This document shows positions 8,172 through 16,757 of a DNA stretch of 64,000 nucleotides, piece by piece. The position numbers and the translations under genes are program-made. Under the pieces are notes generated by a model that did no database searches, was not told the DNA's origin, and saw nothing but the letters and a program-made list of their open reading frames with translations. The stretch is from contig NZ_CP161920.1 of assembly GCF_040819555.1 (NCBI RefSeq), positions 1,921,001 through 1,985,000 on the forward strand, given 5' to 3'. The DNA comes from Nitratireductor sp. GISD-1A_MAKvit. Lineage in GTDB: Bacteria; Pseudomonadota; Alphaproteobacteria; Rhizobiales; Rhizobiaceae. Position 1 is the first letter of the stretch, and every line of letters starts with the position of its first letter.

Positions 8172-11046
8172 ATGACGCCACAACAATTCATCACCAAATG
8201 GCTGAACTCATCTCTCAAGGAACGCGCAGCCGCACAGGAGCATTTCCTTGATCTGTGCCGGATGCTGGATGAGCCGACCCCTGCCGATGTTGACCCGACC
8301 GGCAAGGACTATGGTTTTGAGGTGGGTGCATCGAAGACCACGGGCGGAAACGGCTTCGCGGACGTGTTCAAGCGTGGTCATTTCGCGTGGGAATACAAGG
8401 GGACCAAGGCAAACCTCGACACGGCGTTTGCGCAGCTTCAACGCTATGCCATTGCCCTCGACAACCCACCGCTGCTGATCGTCTCCGACATAGGCACGAC
8501 CATCCGCATCCATACCAACTGGACCAACTCTGTCTCCAAGGTCTACGAGATAGCGATTGCCGATCTTGGCGACCCGACAAAGCGCGGCTGGCTCAAGGCT
8601 GCTCTGTCCGACCCCGAGACGCTGCGCCCTACAAAGACCCGACAGGAGTTAACCGAAGAGGTCGCTGGGGAGTTTGCCGAGCTTGCCCGTTCCCTTCGCG
8701 GGCGTGGCCACCATCCCGAGCAGGTGGCTCATTTCATCAACCGGCTCGTGTTCTGCATGTTTGCGGAAGACGTGAAGTTGCTGCCCGACAACATTTTCAT
8801 GCGGATGTTGGAACGGGCACTGGACGACCCCAGCCAGTTCGAGGGCTTCGCCCGCAGCTTGTTCACCGCGATGAAATCCGGGGGCCATATCGGCTTCGAG
8901 AAGGTGGCGTGGTTCAACGGCGGCCTCTTCAACGATGACCTCGTGTTCGCGCTGGACAAGAAGGAAATCGCCATCGTCCATCGGGCGGCCAAGCACTTTT
9001 GGGGTGATGTAGACCCGTCCATTCTCGGAACGCTCTTCGAGCGCGGCCTAGACCCGGACAAGCGCAGCCAGCTTGGCGCGCACTATACTGACCGGGAAAA
9101 GATCATGATGATTATCAACCCGGTCATCGTGGAACCGCTGACGGCAGAATGGGAGAAGGCCAAGGCCGAGATCACGGCGCTCATGGATAAGGCTGCGTCA
9201 TCGAAGGGGGGAACCGCAACCAAGGCCCGAAACCAAGCGCAAGGTATTCTCGACGCGCATCTGAAACGGCTTGCAGATTTCCGCGTCCTCGACCCGGCCT
9301 GCGGTTCCGGAAATTTCCTGTATCTCGCGCTCCGGGCGTTGAAGGACTTGGAGCACCGGGCGCAGGTCGAAGCGGAAGCCTTGGGGCTGCCGAGGGGGTT
9401 TCCGAGGATTGGCCCGGAGGTGGTCAAGGGTATCGAGATCAACCCCTATGCCGCCGAACTTGCCCGCGTGTCGGTGTGGATAGGCGAAATTCAGTGGATG
9501 CTAAAGAACGGCTTCGCTGCCAGTGGGAACCCGATCTTGAAACCGTTGGAGACAATTGAATGTCGTGACGCGCTGATGACGTGGGTGCCGGGAGAGAGCG
9601 ACGAAGCGGGGCGATGGGTGGAAGCCGAGTGGCCCAACGCGGACGCCATTATCGGCAATCCACCGTTCTTGGGCGACCGCCTGCTTATAGGGCGTCTGGG
9701 GGAAGCAGAATCGGAAGCTCTTCGAACTGTGTACCTGCAACGGGTTCCCAGAAGCGCTGACTTGGTTTGCTATTGGGTGGAGAAGGCAAGCAGTGCGTTA
9801 GAAACAGGGAAAACTACCGCATTTGGGTTGGTGGTTACAAATAGTATCCGTGGCGGGGCCAATCGCAGAGTGGTTGAGCGTGCTCTCAATAAGGCGCAAC
9901 TCTTCGAAGCCTGGTCAGATGAAAGCTGGGTAGTTGATGGGGCAGCAGTGCGCGTATCGATAATCTGCTTCGATACCAGAACGCGGCAAATAAGGCTCAA
10001 TGGGCATCCTGTTCCTGAGATTTATGCCGATCTCACTGCTAAGGCGGTCGATCTGACAAGAGCTGTCAAGCTGGCAGCCAACCGAGGCGTATGCCTGCAC
10101 GGCTCAAAAAAGATCGGCTCATTTGATATCGATGGAAACCTTGCACGCACTATGCTGCTGGAACCAACAAATCCCAATGGCCGCAAGAATGCGGAGGTGC
10201 TTTCGCCGGTTTGGAACGGGGCTGATGTCGCAGGACGCCCTGCTGACCGTTGGATCATTGATTTTGGTATGACAATGGCCGAATCGGCAGCCTCAGAGTT
10301 TGAAGCACCATTCCTGCATGTACTCCAGAACGTGAAGCCAGAACGGCTGAGAAATCGCAACCCAGTGTTGGTTGAGAAATGGTGGTTACACGGTGGCCCG
10401 AGGCCCGCAATGAGAAATGCCTTGCCTCTCCTCTCGCGCTGTATCGCAACCCCTGCCGTATCGAAGCATCGAATTTTTGTATTTGTTCCGAAAGGCATCC
10501 TGCCTGATGCGCAGTTGATGGTCACATTGCGGGATGATGATACGACCTTCGGCATCCTTCATTCCCGCTTTCATGAGCTTTGGTCGCTGCGGATGGGGAC
10601 ATGGCTCGGCAAAGGCAACGACCCGCGCTACACACCCACGACCACCTTCGAAACCTTTCCGTTCCCCGAGGGACTGACCCCGGACATCCCGGCTGCGGAC
10701 TATGCCGATAACCCTCACGCCATCGCCATTGCCACGGCAGCGGCCCCGTCTCAACGAGCTTCGGGAAAACTGGTTGAACCCGCCCGACCTCGTGAAGCGG
10801 GAGCCCGAGGTGGTCCCCGGCTACCCTGACCGTATCCTGCCGATCAACGAGGAAGCCGCACAGAAGCTCAAGAAGCGGACCCTGACGAATCTCTACAACG
10901 AACGTCCCGCATGGCTACAGCACGCCCACAAGGCGCTGGATGAGGCCGTAGCGGCGGCCTATGGCTGGCCTGCCGATCTGTCAGATGACGAAATCTTGGC
11001 GCGCTTGTTCGAGTTGAACCAAGAGCGCGCGGCAAAACAGCCATAG
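8172..11046 (+). CDS. MmeI-like single-chain restriction-modification enzyme (one frameshift)
   Basis: Type IIL/IIG-like enzyme joining nuclease, adenine methyltransferase and target recognition in one chain of about 957 residues. Near the N-terminus is [15 protein letters not shown], with Asp64, Glu74 and Lys76, the PD-ExK-like spacing of Mme[16 protein letters not shown] is typical of the family's helical connector. The methyltransferase has motif [10 protein letters not shown] (374-382) and motif IV NPPF (496-499), indicating N6-adenine methylation. The C-terminal part has [17 protein letters not shown]. Near base 10745 (CCCC run) the frame shifts by one extra base; the new frame continues the family's ending, [13 protein letters not shown]...LNQERAA, to 11046. 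ATG 8172 gives the family start. If the frameshift is real the enzyme loses about 100 C-terminal residues; a sequencing error is more likely. Confidence 0.88.
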
Positions 11047-11171
11047 CGTGCTGCGGGGGTGACCGTGGGCGCGTGAGCGTGACAAGGCGAGGGATTACTA
11101 CCCATCCCCGTCAACGCCTTTCTACGGTTATCACCGCAGCACGAAAAACCTATTGCAGGGAAACCATCTAT

Positions 11172-11453
11172 CTACCCGACCGAAACCACGCCCCTGACAC
11201 GCCCAAGGTAAACCTCCCGGTCACTCGGCGGATTGGCCGCATAGCCCCAGCCTACCGAGACTGGCGACCATTCTAGCCACATGCTGATACTGGTGAACGG
11301 CAGGCGCAGGAACAGACCCCTTGGCTTCCATCCGTCATGGAAGAAATCGACATGGCGGCTGACAGCTTCCGCCATGGCGTCCCGAATGTCTCGGCCAAGG
11401 TCGGCCACCTTGACCAGAGCCGAGGGGACAAGACGATGATGAACATCACGCAT
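11172..11453 (-). CDS. Small hypothetical protein, 93 residues
   Basis: No family is recognised. Support comes from an excellent ribosome site: GGAGG six bases before the ATG at 11453. It also has the same orientation as the integrase just upstream. The first 45 residues (MRDVHHRLVPSALVKVADLG...) look like a soluble helical protein with several charged residues. The rest is rich in Trp, Ser and Pro and less typical. It may be an excisionase-like accessory or a chance frame. No other gene is supported in 11047-11588. Confidence 0.4.
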   Translation of the reverse strand: MRDVHHRLVPSALVKVADLGRDIRDAMAEAVSRHVDFFHDGWKPRGLFLRLPFTSISMWLEWSPVSVGWGYAANPPSDREVYLGRVRGVVSVG

Positions 11454-11588
11454 TGGATACCTCCGTTGTGTTCATGGTGATGATGATGCCGCCCGCGACA
11501 GGCGGCAGGGGGAAGCTCCCAAGGGGACGCATGGGGGTTGCCGGAGGAAGTCCCGAGTAGTCGCCCTATGCGCCCGCTAAGTGCTGCG

Positions 11589-12971
11589 CTAGTGCTTGCC
11601 TCTGGGTGCGGCCTTGTTGCCATAGCTCAACGCTTGTTCAAGTGCCCTATGCGCCCGCTGGAGGCGCGCGGCTTCGCTTCCGTAGTTCGCGCCTTCTTTG
11701 CCCCGGGTGTGGCCTAGAACAAGCTCCTTGTCAGCCTCGGGGATGCCAGCGAGGTCGAGCAGGTCGGACATGCGGTGGCGCAGTGAATAGGTGGTCACCT
11801 TCCTGTTTGTGACACAAGCTCTGACATACTTGCCAAGGGCAGCCGATGCGCTATCCGGTCCACGTTCTCTGAAATAGGCGGGAAAGACCGCTTCACCGTT
11901 TGCTGTGGAGGTCAGGGCTTCCCGTGCAGCATCTAGGGCATCCCCTAAGAGGGGTACCAGTCTGTGGGAGGATAGTGTTTTGATGCGCCGCTTTTCGTGC
12001 CACTCGATTGCAATGTGGGGGATTACGTCATTCAACCGTACATCCTCAACCCGCAACCCGGTTATCTCGGCCAATCTGCAACCCGTGTTCTGCATCAGTC
12101 GCCAGATTAGTTGTATGTCATGGCGGGCATTGGATAGGATGTAGGCGCGTGTTCGGGCAAGTTCATCGTCGGTGAATACATCCCGTTTACGCCTGTCCGG
12201 GACTGCCTTTTCCTTGTCCCCTGTGGGCAGGCCCATGAACGGATTCTGGAAGCCCGTTAGATCCATCTCCTTTATCGCGAAGTTGATCACGGCTCGGAGC
12301 GTATTCAGGTAGCGTTCAACCGAAGCAGGGCTACGGCCATCCAGCATATGATCGCGTACTTCCCGGGCATCAGCGCGCCGAATGCTGACAATGGGCCGGT
12401 CTAGCTTCACGACATCGGACACAAGCCGAAAGATCAGGTCAAGCTGTTGCCGTCTCTTTTCGTTATCCTTCACGGCCTCGGCCAGATAGAGCCGCTTCGC
12501 ATCCTCCAAGGTGGGAGCCGGAGGGGTATCTCTGGTGCCTGACCCAAGGGCACGAATCAATGCAAGGTCGCGGGGGCTGATGTTCAGCGGGTCACCATTC
12601 TCATCGAGCTTATACCGGTCGATGATCTGGTCGATTATCACATCACGCGCAATGCTTTCGCCATCGTCCGGCTCAAGGGTGCCTCCCCAAGATGGGTTAA
12701 AGCCCATAGCCTCCACCTCCTTGTGAGCGGCCCTGAAAAGGTCCAAAGCTGTAGGAGATAGCGGGGCAGGTATAGGCTTTGCGGCCTGCGTTAGCAGCTT
12801 TTCTGCTTGAGCATGGGCTCTCCCATACCGTTGTAGGGCGCTGGATTCTGTCGTTCCTAGCGGAATGACGATCTCACCTTTTCCGATGATAGGTCGAAGT
12901 GCAGTTGGAACCTTGCGCCGATAGCGCCAATGGTTGCCGCGTTTTTGGAGATAGGGAATGGTCATGAGCAT
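11589..12971 (-). CDS. Tyrosine recombinase (island integrase)
   Basis: Site-specific integrase that inserts and probably excises the island at tRNA-Asn. The N-terminal part (MTIPYLQKRGNHWRYRRKVP) resembles the DUF6538-like start common in proteobacterial integrases. A SAM-like core-binding domain follows. The C-terminal catalytic domain contains NTGCRLAEITGLRVEDV (first Arg box), then TYSLRHRMSDLL (H-x-x-R-like box) and VLGHTRGKEGANYG with the final Tyr. ATG codons at 12971 and 12965 are both possible and neither has a strong ribosome site. A longer frame back to 13061 would run through the probable arm sites and is less likely. It reads away from the tRNA 3' end, which lies 92 bases upstream. 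Confidence 0.9.
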   Translation of the reverse strand: MLMTIPYLQKRGNHWRYRRKVPTALRPIIGKGEIVIPLGTTESSALQRYGRAHAQAEKLLTQAAKPIPAPLSPTALDLFRAAHKEVEAMGFNPSWGGTLEPDDGESIARDVIIDQIIDRYKLDENGDPLNISPRDLALIRALGSGTRDTPPAPTLEDAKRLYLAEAVKDNEKRRQQLDLIFRLVSDVVKLDRPIVSIRRADAREVRDHMLDGRSPASVERYLNTLRAVINFAIKEMDLTGFQNPFMGLPTGDKEKAVPDRRKRDVFTDDELARTRAYILSNARHDIQLIWRLMQNTGCRLAEITGLRVEDVRLNDVIPHIAIEWHEKRRIKTLSSHRLVPLLGDALDAAREALTSTANGEAVFPAYFRERGPDSASAALGKYVRACVTNRKVTTYSLRHRMSDLLDLAGIPEADKELVLGHTRGKEGANYGSEAARLQRAHRALEQALSYGNKAAPRGKH

Positions 12972-12998
12972 CTTGGGTACCCCGTAGTGGACCTTCGG

Positions 12999-13006
12999 GT
13001 GTACCT
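12999..13006. promoter_or_regulatory. Candidate integrase arm-binding site, right end
   Basis: GTGTACCT here matches copies near the left att site (5638-5645 with one change, and 5661-5668). It lies between the integrase start and the att core. Low confidence because the repeat is short. Confidence 0.25.
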
Positions 13007-13062
13007 TGAGGGAGACTGATAACCTTAGTTTCCTTGGAAAACAACGCTCTTGCTTAAGCAAG

Positions 13063-13078
13063 TGGCTCCCCGGGCCGG
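13063..13078 (+). repeat. Right attachment-site repeat within tRNA-Asn
   Basis: The 3' end of tRNA-Asn (CCA, acceptor strand and start of the T-arm) forms the right junction of the island. It is identical to 5527-5542. Confidence 0.8.
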
Positions 13079-13137
13079 ATTCGAACCAGCGACCAACCGG
13101 TTAACAGCCGGTTGCTCTACCACTGAGCTACCGGGGA
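13063..13137 (-). tRNA. tRNA-Asn (GTT)
   Basis: Read on the minus strand, the acceptor strands TCCCCGG (5') and CCGGGGA (3') pair perfectly, followed by discriminator G and an encoded CCA. The D-arm AGCTCAGTGGTAGAGC, an anticodon loop with GTT (CTGTTAA) and the T-arm GGTTCGAATCC are all present. The 3' end is the island attachment site and is restored intact by the integrated element. Confidence 0.97.
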
Positions 13138-13164
13138 ATGCCTGTGCTCGTGCGAGTGAGCGAG

Positions 13165-13193
13165 CCTATAGCAAACGAAGTTCGCATTTGCAA
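13165..13193 (-). promoter_or_regulatory. Promoter of tRNA-Asn
   Basis: On the minus strand TTGCAA (13193-13188), a 17-base spacer and TATAGG (13170-13165) form a good sigma-70-type promoter about 28 bases before the tRNA 5' end. Confidence 0.6.
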
Positions 13194-13326
13194 AGCGACA
13201 AATGTGTTTTTTGCGGTTTTTTTAGCGCGGGGTCTCGCATTGGCTGAATTTGCACCGCATATGCACGACCTATAATGGCGAAACATGTGAGCATTTCAAA
13301 AGATTGATGGCCTGGCAGACTGCACA

Positions 13327-13596
13327 ATGACGAAAAATTCCCCTGAGGCGCGGGGACAAAGACAGCAGGGCCCCTCGGTTTCGCTTATGGGCCGGCGAAT
13401 CCCCATTCCCCGCTCAAAGCCCGCCAGAATCACCGGCGGAGCGGGGCTGGTAGTCCTAGGTGTTTTCGGGTTTTTGCCGGTGCTCGGCTTCTGGATGATT
13501 CCACTTGGTCTGTTGATTCTTTCCTATGACCTCGCAGGCGTGCGGCGCAGCAGGCGAAAACTGGCGTTGTGGTGGAGCAGGCGCGCGAAAAAATGA
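13327..13596 (+). CDS. Small membrane protein of unknown function
   Basis: Eighty-nine residues. A basic N-terminal part contains GRRIPIPRSKPARI. One hydrophobic hairpin (about residues 40-68, GLVVLGVFGFLPVLGFWMIP and LGLLILSYDL) and a strongly basic tail (RRSRRKLALWWSRRAKK) follow. This looks like a small inner-membrane protein with cytoplasmic basic ends. Similar short proteins occur in rhizobial genomes as I recall, without known function. It stands alone between tRNA-Asn and tRNA-Cys. Confidence 0.65.
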   Translation: MTKNSPEARGQRQQGPSVSLMGRRIPIPRSKPARITGGAGLVVLGVFGFLPVLGFWMIPLGLLILSYDLAGVRRSRRKLALWWSRRAKK

Positions 13597-13721
13597 TACC
13601 ACTGTCAGGTCACGCTGCGATCATGGAGCAGGGTTGTTATATTTTGGCTGACAAAGCCAATTGAGCGCTTGACGGAACAGGGGCTGCAACCTATTGAACA
13701 GCCCGACGCCGCTTGCGGCTG

Positions 13722-13795
13722 GGCCTCGTGGCGGAGTGGTTACGCAGAGGACTGCAAATCCTTGCACCCCGGTTCGATTCCGGGCGAGGCCTCCA
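13722..13795 (+). tRNA. tRNA-Cys (GCA)
   Basis: Acceptor strands GGCCTCG and CGAGGCC pair, followed by T and encoded CCA. The anticodon loop contains GCA (ACTGCAAAT) and the T-arm reads CGGTTCGATTCCG. Length is 74 bases. Confidence 0.96.
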
Positions 13796-13954
13796 AGTTT
13801 TCCCTTTTCAGATTCATGAAGAAGATTGCATTCCGTTTGCAGCGGCAGCTCTGTCATGCCGGTCCGGGTGTCCGCGCCAGAAGCGCTCTGGCGCCCCGGG
13901 ACACCGGAAGCAGCGCTTCCGGTGCCTCTTTGCGAGAATGATTTACGGTCCCCC

Positions 13955-14470
13955 TCAGTGACAAGCCGGGCGTTTGCCGGGCAGGAGCACCTTGTCAATT
14001 ACGTGTATCACACCATTGTCGGCCTGAATGTCGGCGATGACCACATTGGCGACGTCACCCGAGCCATCGGCGATCGTGACGCCGCCCGACCCACGCGTGA
14101 TGCACAGACGCTCGCTCGCAAGAAGCGGCTTGAAATAGTTCGAGCCGGCAGGGATCTTGTTGGCGGTCAGCTTGCGGTCATCGACGTGATAAAGCAGCAC
14201 GTTGGTAAGCTGCCCCTTGTTTTCGGGCTTGAGAAGATTTTCCACGGTGCCGGGGGGCAACGCTTCGAAAGCGTCGTTGACTGGAGCATAGACGGTGAAG
14301 GGACCGGGGCCGGACAGGGTGTCGGCAAGCCCCGCGGCTTTCACTGCTGCAACGAGCGTTGAGAAGCGTTCGTCGCCGGCGGCGATCTCCACGATGTTTT
14401 TGGCCTGCGCGGTTGCTGCAGAAACGGTTAGCAACAACGTGGCAGCTGCGATCTTCAGTTTGGAGGTCAT
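13955..14470 (-). CDS. Fasciclin-domain secreted protein
   Basis: Periplasmic or secreted protein of about 171 residues. The signal peptide (KLKIAAATLLLTVSAATAQA) is followed by one fasciclin (FAS1) domain covering the rest: FSTLVAAVKAAGLADTL, then GPFTVYAPVNDAFEALP (H1 box) and NGVIHVIDKVLLP (H2 box). Bacterial FAS1 proteins are generally involved in adhesion or stress, but no specific substrate can be read. The ATG at 14470 is preferred over 14533 because it gives a clean signal peptide after AGGGGAAACC. It is divergent from the pirin gene. Confidence 0.9.
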   Translation of the reverse strand: MTSKLKIAAATLLLTVSAATAQAKNIVEIAAGDERFSTLVAAVKAAGLADTLSGPGPFTVYAPVNDAFEALPPGTVENLLKPENKGQLTNVLLYHVDDRKLTANKIPAGSNYFKPLLASERLCITRGSGGVTIADGSGDVANVVIADIQADNGVIHVIDKVLLPGKRPACH

Positions 14471-14729
14471 GAGGTTTCCCCTTGTGGTTTCCGGGTTTGT
14501 TGCCCGGAGGTTTGTCTTCCTTGCAGCCAGCACTACGGTGGGAGGTTCAGGGTGGATTGCCGTTCACGCCTTCGTGATGCGGTCGTGAAGCAAATGGATA
14601 AAAGGCTCGCACCATCCTCCGCGTCCCCTGGCGGTTCAAACCCGTTTCAGTGGAAGGTTCTGCATTCCGGCAATGTTTCAGACATGCTAGTTTTGATTTG
14701 AAAGGTCGTTGCGTGAACGGAGCGTTTTG

Positions 14730-15665
14730 ATGAGCTGGAATCCTGCACTGACACCCGGCTGCCCCGATGATGTGGATGCGGCGGCGATCGAGACGTTGAT
14801 CATTCCGCGTGCGCGGGACATTGGCGGTTTTGAGGTGCGCCGTGCCCTGCCGGCGCCTCGCCGGCAAATGGTCGGGCCGTTCATCTTTTTCGATCAGGCC
14901 GGCCCAGCGGAATTTCTGACCGGGCAGGGCATCGATGTGCGGCCGCACCCGCATATTGGTCTGGGCACGGTGACATATCTTTTTCGTGGCGATTTTCACC
15001 ACCGAGACAGTATCGGCTCCGACCAGATCATTCGTCCTGGCGCACTGAACTGGATGGTGGCAGGGCGCGGGGTCTCGCATTCCGAACGCACAAGTGCTGC
15101 TGCGCGGCAGGGGGCGCACAGCCTGCTGGGGATACAGACCTGGGTGGCACTGCCGGAAGCCGCAGAAAACGCCGCCCCTTATTTCGAGCATCACGGGAAA
15201 GCCGAACTGCCTGAACTGAGTGACGGTGGGGTGTCGTTAAGACTCCTTCTGGGCCGCGCCTATGGGCAGACGGCGCCGGCCACGACTTATACGGACATGT
15301 TTTATGCTGATGTCGCCATGGAAGCGGCGGCGCGGCTTCCGCTACCGGACGACCATGAGGATCGCGGTATCTATATTCTTCAGGGAAGCATCAGCGTTGC
15401 CGGTCAGATCTTCGAGGCGGGGCGCATGATGGTCTTCCGCCCGGGAGACCCGATCTGTGTGGAGGCGGGAGGCGAAGGCGCGCGCTTGATGCTGCTGGGC
15501 GGCGCCACGTTGAACGGCCCGCGCTATATCTGGTGGAACTTCGTCGCTTCTTCGCGGGACAAGATCGAAGCTGCGAAGGAAGACTGGCGCAGACAGAACT
15601 GGGGAGAGGGACTGTTCGACCTTCCGCAGGGTGATGACGAAGAGTTCGTTCCCTTGCCGCCGTAA
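14730..15665 (+). CDS. Pirin family protein
   Basis: Bicupin protein of 311 residues. The N-terminal cupin has the pirin metal-site pattern: VRPHPHIGLGTVTYL (two His), then GRGVSHSERT (His and Glu). The second cupin contains EDRGIYILQGSISV. Pirins are iron- or metal-dependent and some act as quercetinases or redox regulators; substrate cannot be told from sequence. ATG 14730 follows GGAG at 8-base spacing. It is monocistronic: 212 bases separate it from the next gene. Confidence 0.9.
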   Translation: MSWNPALTPGCPDDVDAAAIETLIIPRARDIGGFEVRRALPAPRRQMVGPFIFFDQAGPAEFLTGQGIDVRPHPHIGLGTVTYLFRGDFHHRDSIGSDQIIRPGALNWMVAGRGVSHSERTSAAARQGAHSLLGIQTWVALPEAAENAAPYFEHHGKAELPELSDGGVSLRLLLGRAYGQTAPATTYTDMFYADVAMEAAARLPLPDDHEDRGIYILQGSISVAGQIFEAGRMMVFRPGDPICVEAGGEGARLMLLGGATLNGPRYIWWNFVASSRDKIEAAKEDWRRQNWGEGLFDLPQGDDEEFVPLPP

Positions 15666-15877
15666 GAGAGCACCCGGTGCCTGCAGGAGGCGATTCCGGT
15701 CTGGTTTGCCTCGAACCGAACGTTCCCTGCCGCGTACATGTCAGGGATAGTCTTCTTGCTTCCGTCGGGCGATTGACAGGGCGCGTGGCACCCGCTAGCA
15801 ACCTCACAAATCGTTGTTTTCAGCTGACTGGGAACCTTGGTCCTGACAGTCAGAAATCATCCATCGGGAACCAGAAT

Positions 15878-16546
15878 ATGACAATCGATTTCTCCCAGCA
15901 GCGCGCCAATATGGTGGAGGGGCAATTGCGGACCTCCGACGTAACCAGTGTCGCCTTGTTGGATGCCATGGGGGACATTCCGCGTGAGATGTTCGTGCCG
16001 GGGCGCAAAAAGGCGCATGCCTATATTGACGAGGACATCGAAGTCGCCATTTCGCCGGACGGTCCCCGCTATCTGATGGAGCCGGCTGCCTTCGGCAAGC
16101 TTGTCCAGCTTGCGGACGTGCAATCGAGCGATGTGGTTCTGACCGTTGGGGCGGGAACCGGTTATTCTTCCGCAGTGCTTTCGCGTCTTGCCAGTTTCGT
16201 GGTTGCGCTCGAAAGCGATGAAACCCTCGCCGAAATGGCCACCGAGGCGCTCAAGGAACTTGGTTGTGTCAATGTTGCGGTTGTCGGCGGAGCATTGACG
16301 GCCGGCTACGCTGATGATGCTCCCTATGATGTGATCGTGATCTGCGGAGCGGTCGATTCGGTTCCGCAGAGCCTGCTGGAACAGCTGCGCGACGGCGGCC
16401 GGCTTGTCGTCGTGATCGGCGAAGGCAACGCCGCACAGGCCCATCTCTACGTGAAGGATGACGGTGTGGTTTCCAGCCGGGTGGCGTTCAATCTGGCCGT
16501 TCGCCCGCTTCCAGGGTTCAGGCGCAAGCCGGGTTTCGTGTTTTGA
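15878..16546 (+). CDS. Protein-L-isoaspartate methyltransferase-like protein
   Basis: A 222-residue methyltransferase-fold protein of the PCMT family. The start MTIDFSQQRANMVEGQLRTS is typical of the rhizobial paralogue found upstream of tolC. The SAM loop is VLTVGAGTGYSSAVL. The canonical pcm is elsewhere in this window (45872-46525). Here the usual family Gly-rich motif EIGTGSG is changed to TVGAGTG, so repair of isoaspartyl residues is uncertain. The next gene is tolC, in the same orientation after 211 bases. Confidence 0.88.
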   Translation: MTIDFSQQRANMVEGQLRTSDVTSVALLDAMGDIPREMFVPGRKKAHAYIDEDIEVAISPDGPRYLMEPAAFGKLVQLADVQSSDVVLTVGAGTGYSSAVLSRLASFVVALESDETLAEMATEALKELGCVNVAVVGGALTAGYADDAPYDVIVICGAVDSVPQSLLEQLRDGGRLVVVIGEGNAAQAHLYVKDDGVVSSRVAFNLAVRPLPGFRRKPGFVF

Positions 16547-16757
16547 TGCTCTGTATGTGACTTTCTTGCAACGGAATTGATCAAGGGATTGATGTAACGT
16601 CTGAGTCCTGAAAGAGCGCCTGATACGGGGGTGGGGAACTGGTGAGCATCAGGTTTCCCGGGCGTGGGTGCCGGTTTGAAATGCCGGAGCATATAGTCGG
16701 GGTGGTGGTGTCTCTTGACGGACGCGGCTGCCATTAACAGTCCGAGGTCGACAGATC

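Larger units (their letters stand above)
5527..13078. mobile_element. 7.5-kb integrative genomic island at tRNA-Asn
   Basis: The stretch is bounded by an exact 16-bp direct repeat, TGGCTCCCCGGGCCGG, at 5527-5542 and 13063-13078. The right copy is the 3' end of tRNA-Asn including CCA, and the tyrosine integrase lies immediately beside it. This is the standard layout of an island integrated at a tRNA 3' end, with the left copy being the displaced tRNA end. Cargo: serine resolvase with res-like site, truncated rha, ParB-like protein, MmeI-like restriction-modification gene and a 93-residue protein. No structural phage or conjugation genes are seen, so the island probably depends on helpers or is immobile apart from excision. 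Confidence 0.8.

Noticed and set aside
11073..11276. 67-residue plus-strand frame downstream of the MmeI-like gene
   Set aside because: No ribosome site, Arg/Pro-rich composition, and it overlaps the better-supported minus-strand gene at 11172-11453.
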